11,669 bases of DNA from CAYYOS01 sp964473355 (GTDB lineage Bacteria; Pseudomonadota; Gammaproteobacteria; Burkholderiales; REEB80). The notes below the pieces were generated by a model. The model did no database searches, was not told where the DNA came from, and saw nothing but the letters and a program-made list of their open reading frames with translations. The DNA is taken from the NCBI GenBank assembly GCA_964473355.1, contig CAYYOS010000081.1, positions 1 to 11,669 on the forward strand, written 5' to 3'. Positions 5,499 through 11,669 of this stretch are shown here, in pieces; within the stretch, counting starts at the first letter, position 1; each line of letters starts with the position of its first letter. The position numbers and the translations under genes are program-made.

Positions 5499-6478
5499 AT
5501 CGCCGTGGCTTTCTCGCGGCCCTGGGTTATCTCAGTTTCGGCACGCGACCTACCGTATTTGCCCAATCATTGACGAAGATTCCAAGCATCGGTTGGCTCG
5601 GAGCCAACTCCGAGGCTGCGGCCCGCCACTTGCATCAATCCTTCCTTCAGGGTTTACGCGAGATTGGGTACGGGGAGGGTCAGAATATTCTGATTGAACG
5701 CCGTTGGGCCGAGGGCCAGATCGAGCGACTACCCGCCCTAGCGGACGAGCTCGTAAAGCTCAAAGTCGATGTCATCGTGGCGCCGACGACGCCCGCGGCG
5801 CTCGCGGCACGGCGTGCGACGAATTCAATTCCGATCGTCTTCGTGATTGCCTCGGACCCGGTAGGCACAGGTCTCGTTGCCAGCCTCCCTCGGCCTGGCG
5901 GGAACGTCACCGGCTATTCAACCATTAACGTCGAGCTGGGCCCGAAACGACTTGAATTATTGAAAGACATCATCCCCGGAATTCGGCGCGTGGCCATGCT
6001 CTATAACCCGCTAGATTCCGCCAACGTCCTGGTGTTTCAGGATACGCAGGGGGCTGCCAAGGCGCTGAATGTCACTTTGGTAGGATACGGCGTGCAGACA
6101 CTAGAGGCGATCGGCGAGGCATTTGCCTCCATCGCGCGCGATCGTATCGATGCACTACTTCTACCGGACGCGCCGGTACTGTTCAATAACCGCCGGCTTA
6201 TTCTCGATCACGTTGTCCGACTTCGGTTGCCAACCATGTGTGGTTTTCGCGAAGGGACCGAATTGGGCGCGCTGGTGGCGTTCACAGTGAACTGGATTGA
6301 GCAGTTCCGCCGTGCGGCCAAATATGTGGATAGGATTCTCAGGGGCGCTTCGCCCGCCGAGCTGCCGGTAGAGCAGCCCACGAAATTTGAATTGGTCGTG
6401 AACCTCAAAAGCGCTAAGGCACTGGGTATCACCATCCCCAAATCCATCCTGCTGCGTGCCTCCGAGGTGATTCAATGA
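5495..6478 (+). CDS. ABC-type substrate-binding protein, copy B
   Basis: Paralogue of copy A in the ABC_sub_bind family and also 327 residues when started at GTG 5495. That start has GAGGTGA (5484-5490) just upstream and yields a signal peptide, MNRRGFLAALGYLSFGTRP with likely cleavage after VFA; the RR pair hints at a Tat signal without proving it. A start at ATG 5414 would only read through the preceding relic. Hallmarks: PSIGWLG, FLQGLREIGYGEGQNILIE, RLPALADELVKLKVDVIV, IPIVFVIASDPVGTGLVASL, GGNVTGYS, then EQPTKFELVVNLKSAKALG and the end RASEVIQ. Its TGA overlaps another ATG (ATGA 6475-6478) that opens only a short frame. The histidine kinase follows after about 40 bases, a strong sign that this protein supplies the kinase's signal. 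Confidence 0.9.
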   Translation: MNRRGFLAALGYLSFGTRPTVFAQSLTKIPSIGWLGANSEAAARHLHQSFLQGLREIGYGEGQNILIERRWAEGQIERLPALADELVKLKVDVIVAPTTPAALAARRATNSIPIVFVIASDPVGTGLVASLPRPGGNVTGYSTINVELGPKRLELLKDIIPGIRRVAMLYNPLDSANVLVFQDTQGAAKALNVTLVGYGVQTLEAIGEAFASIARDRIDALLLPDAPVLFNNRRLILDHVVRLRLPTMCGFREGTELGALVAFTVNWIEQFRRAAKYVDRILRGASPAELPVEQPTKFELVVNLKSAKALGITIPKSILLRASEVIQ

Positions 6479-6521
6479 TAAATCGGATACGCAATGGACA
6501 TCCGTCAGCGGCTGATTGCGC

Positions 6522-8375
6522 ATGCAGGCCCTGACGACGCCGCTGCGTAAAACCCCTGGTTATTTATTCCGCAAGTATGTCGTCTATTTCGTGATCCTGG
6601 TTACGGTAGCACTGGTGACGAGCGGTGTTACCGGCGCGTATTTCTCGTATCGGGAAAACATCGATTCGCTGGTCGGTTTGCAGCGCGAAAAGGCGCTGGG
6701 CTCCGCCTATAAGATCGAACAGTACCTGAAAGAAATTGAACACCAGATCGGTTGGACTGCCTTGCCGAATCTCTCACCTAGCATCTCGGCCCTCGATCAG
6801 CGACGTCTCGACTACCTGAAGCTGTTGCGCCAGGTGCCTGCGATTACCGAGATCAGCTATCTCGATCCTTCCGGGATAGAGCGGATGAAAGTCTCCCGGC
6901 TGGCGTTGGACGTGATGGATAGCGGCAAGGATTTCTCCCGCGAGCCCCACTTCATGCAAGCTAAGTCCGGTACCACCTACTTCGGCCCGGTCTATTTCCG
7001 CAAGGAAACCGAGCCCTACATAACTCTAGCCAGGACAGCGGGAGGGGACGACGCCGGCGTGACGGTGATCGAGGTTAATCTTAAGTTCATTTGGGATGTG
7101 ATCACTCAAATTCAGATTGGCAAGGCCGGCTACGCCTACGTCGTCGACGAAAGCGGACGCCTGATTTCGCACCCCGACATTAGCCTGGTGCTGCAGAAGA
7201 CTGACTTTTTTAAGCTGCCGCAGGTACGAGCCGCTTTAATCGCGACGTCGTCTCCTAATGGGCAGCAAAAAATCAGCCTCGCGGATAATGTGCGCGGCGA
7301 GCCAGTGTTAGTTTCGTATGCCGCGATCGCACCATTGGGTTGGGCGGTGCTAGTGGAGCAGCCGCGCGCCGAGGCCTTCGCGCCACTTTACGCATCCATG
7401 CTGCGCACCGGATTGTTGTTGCTGGTAGGCATCGTCTTGTCAGTTTTGGCTTCGATGGTGCTTGCGCGAAAAATGGTCACGCCGATTCGGGCATTGCAAT
7501 CCGGCGCGGCCCAAATCGGTGCTGGCGCGCTGGAGCATCGTATCGAAGTGCATACTGGCGACGAACTGGAGGCGCTGGCAGATCAGTTCAATCGCATGGC
7601 CGAGCAGTTGCAGGGATCTTACGGCGGTCTGGAGCGCAAAGTTGAGGAGCGAACCGAGCAATTAGAAATCGCCAATCGCCACAAATCGGAGTTTTTGGCC
7701 AATATGTCACACGAATTGCGCACACCGTTAAATGCTATCATCGGATTTTCCGAAGTACTACACGAGCGCATGTTCGGCGACGCAAACGAGAAGCAGATGG
7801 AATATTTTCAGGACATCCACGCGTCCGGCAAGCATCTGCTGTCGCTCATCAACGATATCCTCGATCTCTCGAAGATCGAAGCGGGTCACATGGACTTGGA
7901 ATTGTCCCGGTTCGACTTAAGGCTGGCGCTCGAAAATGCATTGACCTTAGTTAAGGGGCGTGCCGAGCAGCATGGCATCGCGCTAGCGCTCGACGTGGAC
8001 CGGCGTTTAAATAGCTTCGTCGGCGACGAGCGAAAGTTTAAACAAATTCTCCTCAACCTGTTGTCGAATGCGGTCAAATTCACCCCACAGGGAGGGCGCG
8101 TCAACGTCAAAGCCGTGCCACTGGAGAGTGCCGTGGAAATCTCGGTTGCGGACACCGGAGTTGGTATCGCACGCGAGGACCAGGCGGTGGTCTTCGAGGA
8201 ATTTCGTCAAGTCGGTACGGACTATGCCCACAAACGCGAGGGGACTGGGTTGGGGCTAACGCTGGCTAAAAAATTTATCGAGCTACACGGCGGCTGGATC
8301 CGCGTTAACAGCGAAATCGGCAAAGGTGCGACCTTCATTTTCACACTACCGGAGAGACCATGGCCAACGAATTGA
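6522..8375 (+). CDS. Membrane sensor histidine kinase (dCache-HAMP-HisKA-HATPase)
   Basis: About 617 residues; numbering here counts from an alternative TTG at 6516. TM1 is about 22-44 (YVVYFVILVTVALVTSG) and TM2 about 297-317. Between them is a 250-residue periplasmic dCache-like sensor with YFGPVYFRKETEPYIT and KAGYAYVVDESGRLISHPD. Then come HAMP (about 318-370), a short coiled coil, HisKA with the phospho-acceptor H399 in SEFLANMSHELRTPLN, and an HATPase_c domain with N-box N518, DTGVG 546-550 and GTGLGL 576-581. All catalytic motifs are intact. It should autophosphorylate and pass phosphate to the receivers encoded next, overlapping the first by 16 bases. The periplasmic cache and the preceding binding proteins suggest small-molecule sensing. 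The start is uncertain: neither TTG 6516 nor ATG 6522 has a good ribosome site. Confidence 0.93.
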   Translation: MQALTTPLRKTPGYLFRKYVVYFVILVTVALVTSGVTGAYFSYRENIDSLVGLQREKALGSAYKIEQYLKEIEHQIGWTALPNLSPSISALDQRRLDYLKLLRQVPAITEISYLDPSGIERMKVSRLALDVMDSGKDFSREPHFMQAKSGTTYFGPVYFRKETEPYITLARTAGGDDAGVTVIEVNLKFIWDVITQIQIGKAGYAYVVDESGRLISHPDISLVLQKTDFFKLPQVRAALIATSSPNGQQKISLADNVRGEPVLVSYAAIAPLGWAVLVEQPRAEAFAPLYASMLRTGLLLLVGIVLSVLASMVLARKMVTPIRALQSGAAQIGAGALEHRIEVHTGDELEALADQFNRMAEQLQGSYGGLERKVEERTEQLEIANRHKSEFLANMSHELRTPLNAIIGFSEVLHERMFGDANEKQMEYFQDIHASGKHLLSLINDILDLSKIEAGHMDLELSRFDLRLALENALTLVKGRAEQHGIALALDVDRRLNSFVGDERKFKQILLNLLSNAVKFTPQGGRVNVKAVPLESAVEISVADTGVGIAREDQAVVFEEFRQVGTDYAHKREGTGLGLTLAKKFIELHGGWIRVNSEIGKGATFIFTLPERPWPTN

Positions 8376-8746
8376 TCTTAATCATCGAAGACAACGAGAA
8401 AAACCGTAAACTACTTCGGGATGTGCTGCAATTCGCAGGCTACAAAACGCTGGAGACGGAAACCGCCGAGAATGGAATTACATTAGCACTCGAGCGCCAT
8501 CCGGCGCTGATATTAATGGATATTCAGCTTCCGGGTATGAGCGGTGTCGAGGCTCTGGGGCAGCTGCGCGCGGTTCCCGCCACTCGCGCCATTCCGGTGA
8601 TCGCCGTGACCGCTTCAGCTATGAGCCAAGACCGGGAAAAAATCATGGCGGCGGGATTCGAGGCTTATCAACGCAAACCCATAGACATCAAGGAGTTTCT
8701 TGCTGTCATGCGCGGCGTGCTGGACCAATCAACCCCGCATCCTTAG
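8360..8746 (+). CDS. Single-domain response regulator (CheY/DivK type)
   Basis: A 128-residue receiver with no output domain. The acidic pocket is E10/D11, the phospho-acceptor D54 in LILMDIQLPGMSG, and the switch residues T84 (AVTASA) and K106 (RKPID) are all present. GGAG (8351-8354) lies five bases before the ATG. The start overlaps the kinase end by 16 bases, so the two are translationally linked and it is the likely immediate phosphate acceptor. With no effector of its own it may act by protein contact, as a phosphate sink, or as a relay partner for the receiver-cyclase encoded 41 bases downstream. Confidence 0.92.
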   Translation: MANELILIIEDNEKNRKLLRDVLQFAGYKTLETETAENGITLALERHPALILMDIQLPGMSGVEALGQLRAVPATRAIPVIAVTASAMSQDREKIMAAGFEAYQRKPIDIKEFLAVMRGVLDQSTPHP

Positions 8747-8787
8747 TCGCGGTCGAAGCATATGCAAAACAAAATTGATGGACCCGC

Positions 8788-9906
8788 GTGATGACGGCCC
8801 CGGCAAAAATTCTTGTCGTGGATGACGTTTCGCAAAACGTCAAATTGCTGGCCGATCTTCTCGCGTTCAAGGGTTACGCAGTGATCACTGCCACCTCCGG
8901 GGCCGAGGCTTTACAGCAAGTGGCGCAAACGCATCCGGATTTGATACTGCTCGACATTATGATGCCGGGCATGAGCGGCTACGAGGTTTGCCGTGCGCTG
9001 CGGGCGAACCCAGCAACCGAAGTATTACCGGTAGTGATGGTAACCTCCCTCGATCCGAACGAGGAACGCATCAAGGGGATCGAGGCGGGAGCCGATGATT
9101 TTCTCACCAAACCAATCAACCAACCGGAATTGCTGGCGCGCGTGCGCTCGCTGTTGCGCATTAAACAATACCACGATACCGTTCAGGCGCAGGCGGCCCA
9201 GCTTCTGGAATGGAATCGGACTCTGGAACAACGGGTGCAGGAGCAAGTAACGCAACTGGGGCGGCTCGGACGGCTTAAGCGCTTTTTCTCCCCACAGCTT
9301 GCTGAGTTGATCCTGGCGGGCGGCACAGATGACCCACTCAAAAGTCATCGGCGCGAAGTGGTCGTGGTGTTTCTCGACCTGCGTGGATTTACCTCCTTTG
9401 CTGAAGTATCCGAGCCGGAAGAAGTGATGGGGGTTTTACGTGAGTACCATGCCGCAGCGGGGAGAATAATATTAACTCATGAGGGCACACTTGAGCGCTT
9501 TACCGGTGACGGCATGATGATTTTTTTCAATGATCCAGTTGTGATTGAGAATCCGGTAGAACGCGCCGTGCGTATGGCACTGGCGATCCGCGATCGGATC
9601 TGCGATCTTGCCATCGAATGGCGTAAACGCCGCTACGAGTTGGATTTAGCGATAGGCATCGCTCAAGGTTACGCCACCATTGGAACCATCGGGTTCGAGG
9701 GACGCTACGATTATGGGGCCATTGGCACGGTCTCTAACCTTGCCGCCAGACTGTGCGGCGAAGCCCAGGGCGGTGAGATACTGGTCGAACAGAAGGTGTT
9801 CACAGCCGCCGAGAGTTTTACGGAAGCGCAACCCCGTGGGCGGATGTCCCTAAAAGGTTTTGCCCACCCCATTGCTGTCTTCAATATCATGTCCCTAAAG
9901 CCATAG
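8788..9906 (+). CDS. Response regulator with class III nucleotide cyclase output
   Basis: 372 residues. The receiver (about 6-122) has D12/D13, acceptor D56 in LILLDIMMPGMSGYEV, T86 and K108. A coiled-coil linker (about 125-165) joins it to a class III adenylate/guanylate cyclase domain (about 188-370). Metal aspartates are D197 (VFLDLRGFTSF) and D241 (RFTGDGMMIFFND); the transition-state pair is N317/R321 in TVSNLAARL. The catalytic set looks complete, so it probably makes a cyclic nucleotide under control of the upstream kinase. The usual adenine-contacting Lys just before the second metal site is Arg237, and the usual Asp/Thr slot is Thr314, so ATP versus GTP preference is not settled. The GTG at 8788 and the ATG at 8791 are equally plausible starts. 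It is the last gene of the block. Confidence 0.92.
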   Translation: MMTAPAKILVVDDVSQNVKLLADLLAFKGYAVITATSGAEALQQVAQTHPDLILLDIMMPGMSGYEVCRALRANPATEVLPVVMVTSLDPNEERIKGIEAGADDFLTKPINQPELLARVRSLLRIKQYHDTVQAQAAQLLEWNRTLEQRVQEQVTQLGRLGRLKRFFSPQLAELILAGGTDDPLKSHRREVVVVFLDLRGFTSFAEVSEPEEVMGVLREYHAAAGRIILTHEGTLERFTGDGMMIFFNDPVVIENPVERAVRMALAIRDRICDLAIEWRKRRYELDLAIGIAQGYATIGTIGFEGRYDYGAIGTVSNLAARLCGEAQGGEILVEQKVFTAAESFTEAQPRGRMSLKGFAHPIAVFNIMSLKP

Positions 9907-9979
9907 CAGTTTAGGTAGGGTCGCGGGCCGGTAGGCGCGCCTGAGCGCGTGCGGATTGAGCTTAGGCGTTCCAGCAAGG

Positions 9980-10003
9980 AGATAGGCGGTTTTTAGCCTG
10001 TCT
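9980..10003. terminator. Hairpin between convergent genes, possible weak terminator
   Basis: AGATAGGC (9980-9987) and GCCTGTCT (9996-10003) pair with one G-U around the loop GGTTTTTA. It lies about 75 bases after the cyclase gene and 40 before the end of the convergent gene. There is no T run directly after the stem, so termination is uncertain. Confidence 0.35.
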
Positions 10004-10040
10004 ATGTTTCGACGATTACCTAGCATTCGGCTTATCACGC

Positions 10041-10502
10041 TCACCTATTACCAGTGACGGCAATTAGCGCCATTTTTCCGGCGACACTGGCTAATGTTTC
10101 CCCGGGGACTGGATCGCCGACGGAGAACTGCTTATTGCCGATGGTACCCTTTAAAAACGGACTGCCATTAGCTAACACGCCAGTTTCGGTGATGACGAAC
10201 ATACTGCTTTTCAATGGATTGACAATGTATCCCGCGCGCCGAGCGGCATCGCCATAGCTCAACAGCAGGGCATGGCGGTCGGCTTCAGCGAAACGGCAAT
10301 CGTTACATATCTTGACCGAGATCGACGGTATGATCTTATCTGTCATGCCGCTAGCACTCACATCACCGCAACCTGCGACGTCCATCGACGTGGTGGCGGC
10401 GGGACGCTCGGAGACATCCGCTTGACTAGCCTGTAGCGGTGCAACAAACGCGGCGGTGGCAAAGGTGGTGTAAGTAAAAAACACTGCGAGCTTTGATTTC
10501 AT
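10041..10502 (-). CDS. Exported protein of unknown function with a CxxC motif
   Basis: 153 residues, not recognised. There is a clear signal peptide (MKSKLAVFFTYTTFATAAFVAP, cleavage likely near LQAS). The mature part has three cysteines: C45 (AGCGD) and the pair C66-N-D-C69, which could bind a metal or form a disulfide. The C-terminal half alternates polar and hydrophobic residues (MFVITETGVLANGSPFLKG), suggesting a small beta-rich domain. No membrane anchor is seen after the signal. AAGGAG lies five bases before the ATG, so the start is firm. It stands alone on the minus strand, convergent with the cyclase gene, with two adjacent hairpins in its upstream region. A periplasmic location is supported; no function is proposed. 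Confidence 0.75.
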   Translation of the reverse strand: MKSKLAVFFTYTTFATAAFVAPLQASQADVSERPAATTSMDVAGCGDVSASGMTDKIIPSISVKICNDCRFAEADRHALLLSYGDAARRAGYIVNPLKSSMFVITETGVLANGSPFLKGTIGNKQFSVGDPVPGETLASVAGKMALIAVTGNR

Positions 10503-10529
10503 GACAACTCCTTAGTTTGTTTATCAGCA

Positions 10530-10568
10530 GATTCGACGGAGCCGAATCCAAACACTTTCATAAGTGTT
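10530..10568 (-). promoter_or_regulatory. Two adjacent hairpins in the upstream region of the 153-residue exported protein
   Basis: On the minus strand, GATTCGGC and GTCGAATC (10548-10530) form an 8-pair stem, one G-U, with the loop TCC. Two bases further upstream AACACTT (10551-10557) and AAGTGTT (10562-10568) are perfect arms around TCAT. They lie 28 to 66 bases before the start codon. They could be operators or leader RNA structures; sequence alone does not decide. Confidence 0.4.
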
Positions 10569-10857
10569 AAACCATTTTTTTCACGTCCACTGTAGCGCGC
10601 GAGGATAGGAAAATGCTGTGAGGTATTGCGCCGGCGTTTTGTGGAGTATTTACGCTTCTTGACGGTAGTCTCGTCGGCCGCGCTAACCGCTAGTCTAATG
10701 GGCGGTGATAAATCAGACGCAGCAGCGCGATGGGTGCGAGACCCTCAACGAGCTAGCCGCTCTTGGCCCAACACTTGTTTCATCTAAGGGGCAATGCATC
10801 GGGTCGCGGTTCTCGCCTCTTCGCGCTTTCCGTTGGCCGACAACAGCGTAAATTTTC

Positions 10858-10886
10858 CACAAAATTCTTGTGTAACGCCGCACAGA
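10858..10886 (+). promoter_or_regulatory. Spaced motif CACAAA-N8-GTAACgCCGCACAGA, copy 2
   Basis: CACAAA (10858-10863), eight bases, GTAACGCCGCACAGA (10872-10886). It has the same order, spacing and strand as 4089-4117, with one substitution in 21 conserved positions. It ends about 70 bases before the start codon of the repeat-protein gene, a fitting distance for a promoter or activator site. Confidence 0.45.
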
Positions 10887-10954
10887 ATTCGCCCAGCCAT
10901 CACTGTAAAGTTATCTGACAGCCCATTTAAGCTGCGTTAAATATGGAGAGGATC

Positions 10955-11669
10955 ATGAGCAAATTAATGTTAACTAAAGAGCAGAAAATAAAACAACGCT
11001 ACAGCGCCCTAGCGGTTTTGCTCTTCGCGACCAGTCACGCCTGGGCCGCAGGGTTTGAAGGCAGCGCCACCACTAGGCTCGGCCAAAATGCCGGAGCCAG
11101 TGCGGGCAATAGCACCTACAGTACCTTTATTGGCGCCAACGCGGGGGTCTTAAATGACGCCAGCGGAGTTAATAACACCTTTGTTGGGGGGAGTGCGGGA
11201 TACAATAACGTTATCGGAGATAATAATACCTTCCTAGGGTCACACGCGGGTATCATTAATAATGGTCGCGATAACACCTTCCTGGGGTCGCAGAGTGGCT
11301 ACAACAACTACACTGGTTACGACAACACCTTCGTGGGGATGAACGCGGGCTACTACAACACCACCGGGGCCGGCAACACCTTCCTCGGGCAATCCGCCGG
11401 CTTCCATAACACGACGGCGGACATCAACACCTTTCTCGGGGGATTTTCGGGCTTTAACAACACCACCGGCTACGCTAACGTCTTCCTCGGGGGCTTTGCG
11501 GGCCACGGCAACACCACCGGGTTCGGCAATGTTTTCCTTGGGTACGCTGCGGGCAGCAACGAGACGGGCTCTCACCACCGCCTTTACATCGACAATTCCG
11601 GCACCTCTACCCCCTTAATCTACGGCGAATTCGATAATAGAAAAGTCGTCTTAAACGGTAACTTAGAAG
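10955..11669 (+). CDS. Secreted 17-residue-repeat protein, fibre/head-like (partial, open at right edge)
   Basis: The frame starts at ATG 10955, with GGAGAG (10945-10950) four bases upstream, and is open to the window end (238 codons seen). A signal peptide with an extended basic N-region (MSKLMLTKEQKIKQRYS, then ALAVLLFATSHAWA) is followed by about ten tandem units of about 17 residues, from residue 39 to 207. Examples are NTFVGMNAGYYNTTGAG and NTFLGQSAGFHNTTADI. The array ends in HHRLYIDNSGTSTPLIYGEF and VVLNGNLE, wording typical of proteins with collagen-like or head-type beta repeats, often carrying a C-terminal tail-fibre/S74 peptidase region. The visible part predicts a regular beta-solenoid or trimeric head at the cell surface. 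The C-terminal domain and anchoring are outside the window. Confidence 0.82.
   Translation, partial: MSKLMLTKEQKIKQRYSALAVLLFATSHAWAAGFEGSATTRLGQNAGASAGNSTYSTFIGANAGVLNDASGVNNTFVGGSAGYNNVIGDNNTFLGSHAGIINNGRDNTFLGSQSGYNNYTGYDNTFVGMNAGYYNTTGAGNTFLGQSAGFHNTTADINTFLGGFSGFNNTTGYANVFLGGFAGHGNTTGFGNVFLGYAAGSNETGSHHRLYIDNSGTSTPLIYGEFDNRKVVLNGNLE
11069..11575 (+). repeat. Tandem coding repeat, about 51-base period, ten units
   Basis: Units begin with codons for (N/S/T)-(T/V)-(F/R)-(L/V/I)-G and contain (A/S)G four residues later, then often NTTG. Most units are 17 residues; one is 16 and one 18. Units near the 3' end are closest to each other, for instance NTTG-x-x-NVFLG twice in succession. This points to growth by in-frame duplication. 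Confidence 0.8.

Larger units (their letters stand above)
10503..10954. other. Divergent intergenic region before the repeat-protein gene
   Basis: About 450 bases without a recognisable gene. It contains two inverted repeats near the minus-strand gene (10530-10568) and the second copy of the spaced GTAACrCCGCACAGA motif (10858-10886). The + strand ribosome site is at 10945-10950. 10600-10850 shows no coding or structural signal that I can support. Confidence 0.5.

Noticed and set aside
10764..10779. Sigma-54-like site TGGCCC-N5-TTGTT
   Set aside because: Spacing is right but the nearly invariant GC of the -12 element is GT, and it lies about 175 bases from the start codon.
11069..11575. Periodic repeats that could suggest a CRISPR array or minisatellite
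   Set aside because: Units are contiguous, vary mostly within codons and keep an open frame; there are no identical repeats separated by unique spacers.
11240..11578. Minus-strand frame with Val/Gly/Ala-rich repeats
   Set aside because: It is the antisense shadow of the 51-base coding repeat; the + strand has the signal peptide, ribosome site and known repeat type.

Overview
The window looks like a chromosomal stretch from a Gram-negative bacterium of the Pseudomonadota, most likely Beta- or Gammaproteobacteria. The signs are many Sec-type signal peptides, a DUF4124-glutaredoxin protein, a YfdX/Hsp20/PsiE group, tandem TrpX-type substrate-binding proteins beside a cache-type sensor kinase, and roughly balanced base composition with Shine-Dalgarno starts. 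No RNA gene, CRISPR array, transposase or integrase was seen, and the species cannot be named from the sequence alone.

Layout. 1-111 is the 3' end of an unidentified + strand gene with a terminator-like hairpin over its stop. 134-1622 is a minus-strand stress pair: a small heat-shock protein (Hsp20) followed by a periplasmic YfdX protein, with a good heat-shock sigma-32-like promoter at 1711-1736. The hsp20 3' end carries an apparent one-base deletion that removes the C-terminal I-x-V motif. A PsiE-like membrane protein is divergent (1938-2369). A secreted DUF4124-glutaredoxin (2471-2965, TTG start) and a CRP-family regulator (3379-4053) form a second divergent pair.

4249-9906 is one long co-directional block, probably an operon: a decayed substrate-binding-protein (SBP) relic, SBP copy A, a second relic reduced to a 36-codon ORF, SBP copy B, a dCache-HAMP histidine kinase, a single-domain receiver, and a receiver fused to a class III nucleotide cyclase. 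No permease or ATPase of a transporter is present. This suggests the SBPs serve as periplasmic ligand sensors for the kinase and that the output is a cyclic nucleotide. The CRP-family protein upstream keeps the residues expected for cyclic-nucleotide binding and is a candidate receptor.

10041-10502 (minus) is an exported protein of unknown function with a CxxC motif and two adjacent hairpins upstream. At the right edge (10955 to the end, open) is a secreted protein built of about ten 17-residue repeats centred on NTFLGxxAG, resembling head or fibre beta-repeat proteins. A spaced motif, CACAAA-N8-GTAACrCCGCACAGA, occurs upstream of both the SBP array and this repeat protein.

The main discoveries are the fossil SBP array with its stop/start overlaps, the SBP-kinase-cyclase signalling block with a possible CRP-type receiver, the hsp20 frameshift, and the repeated spaced upstream motif.
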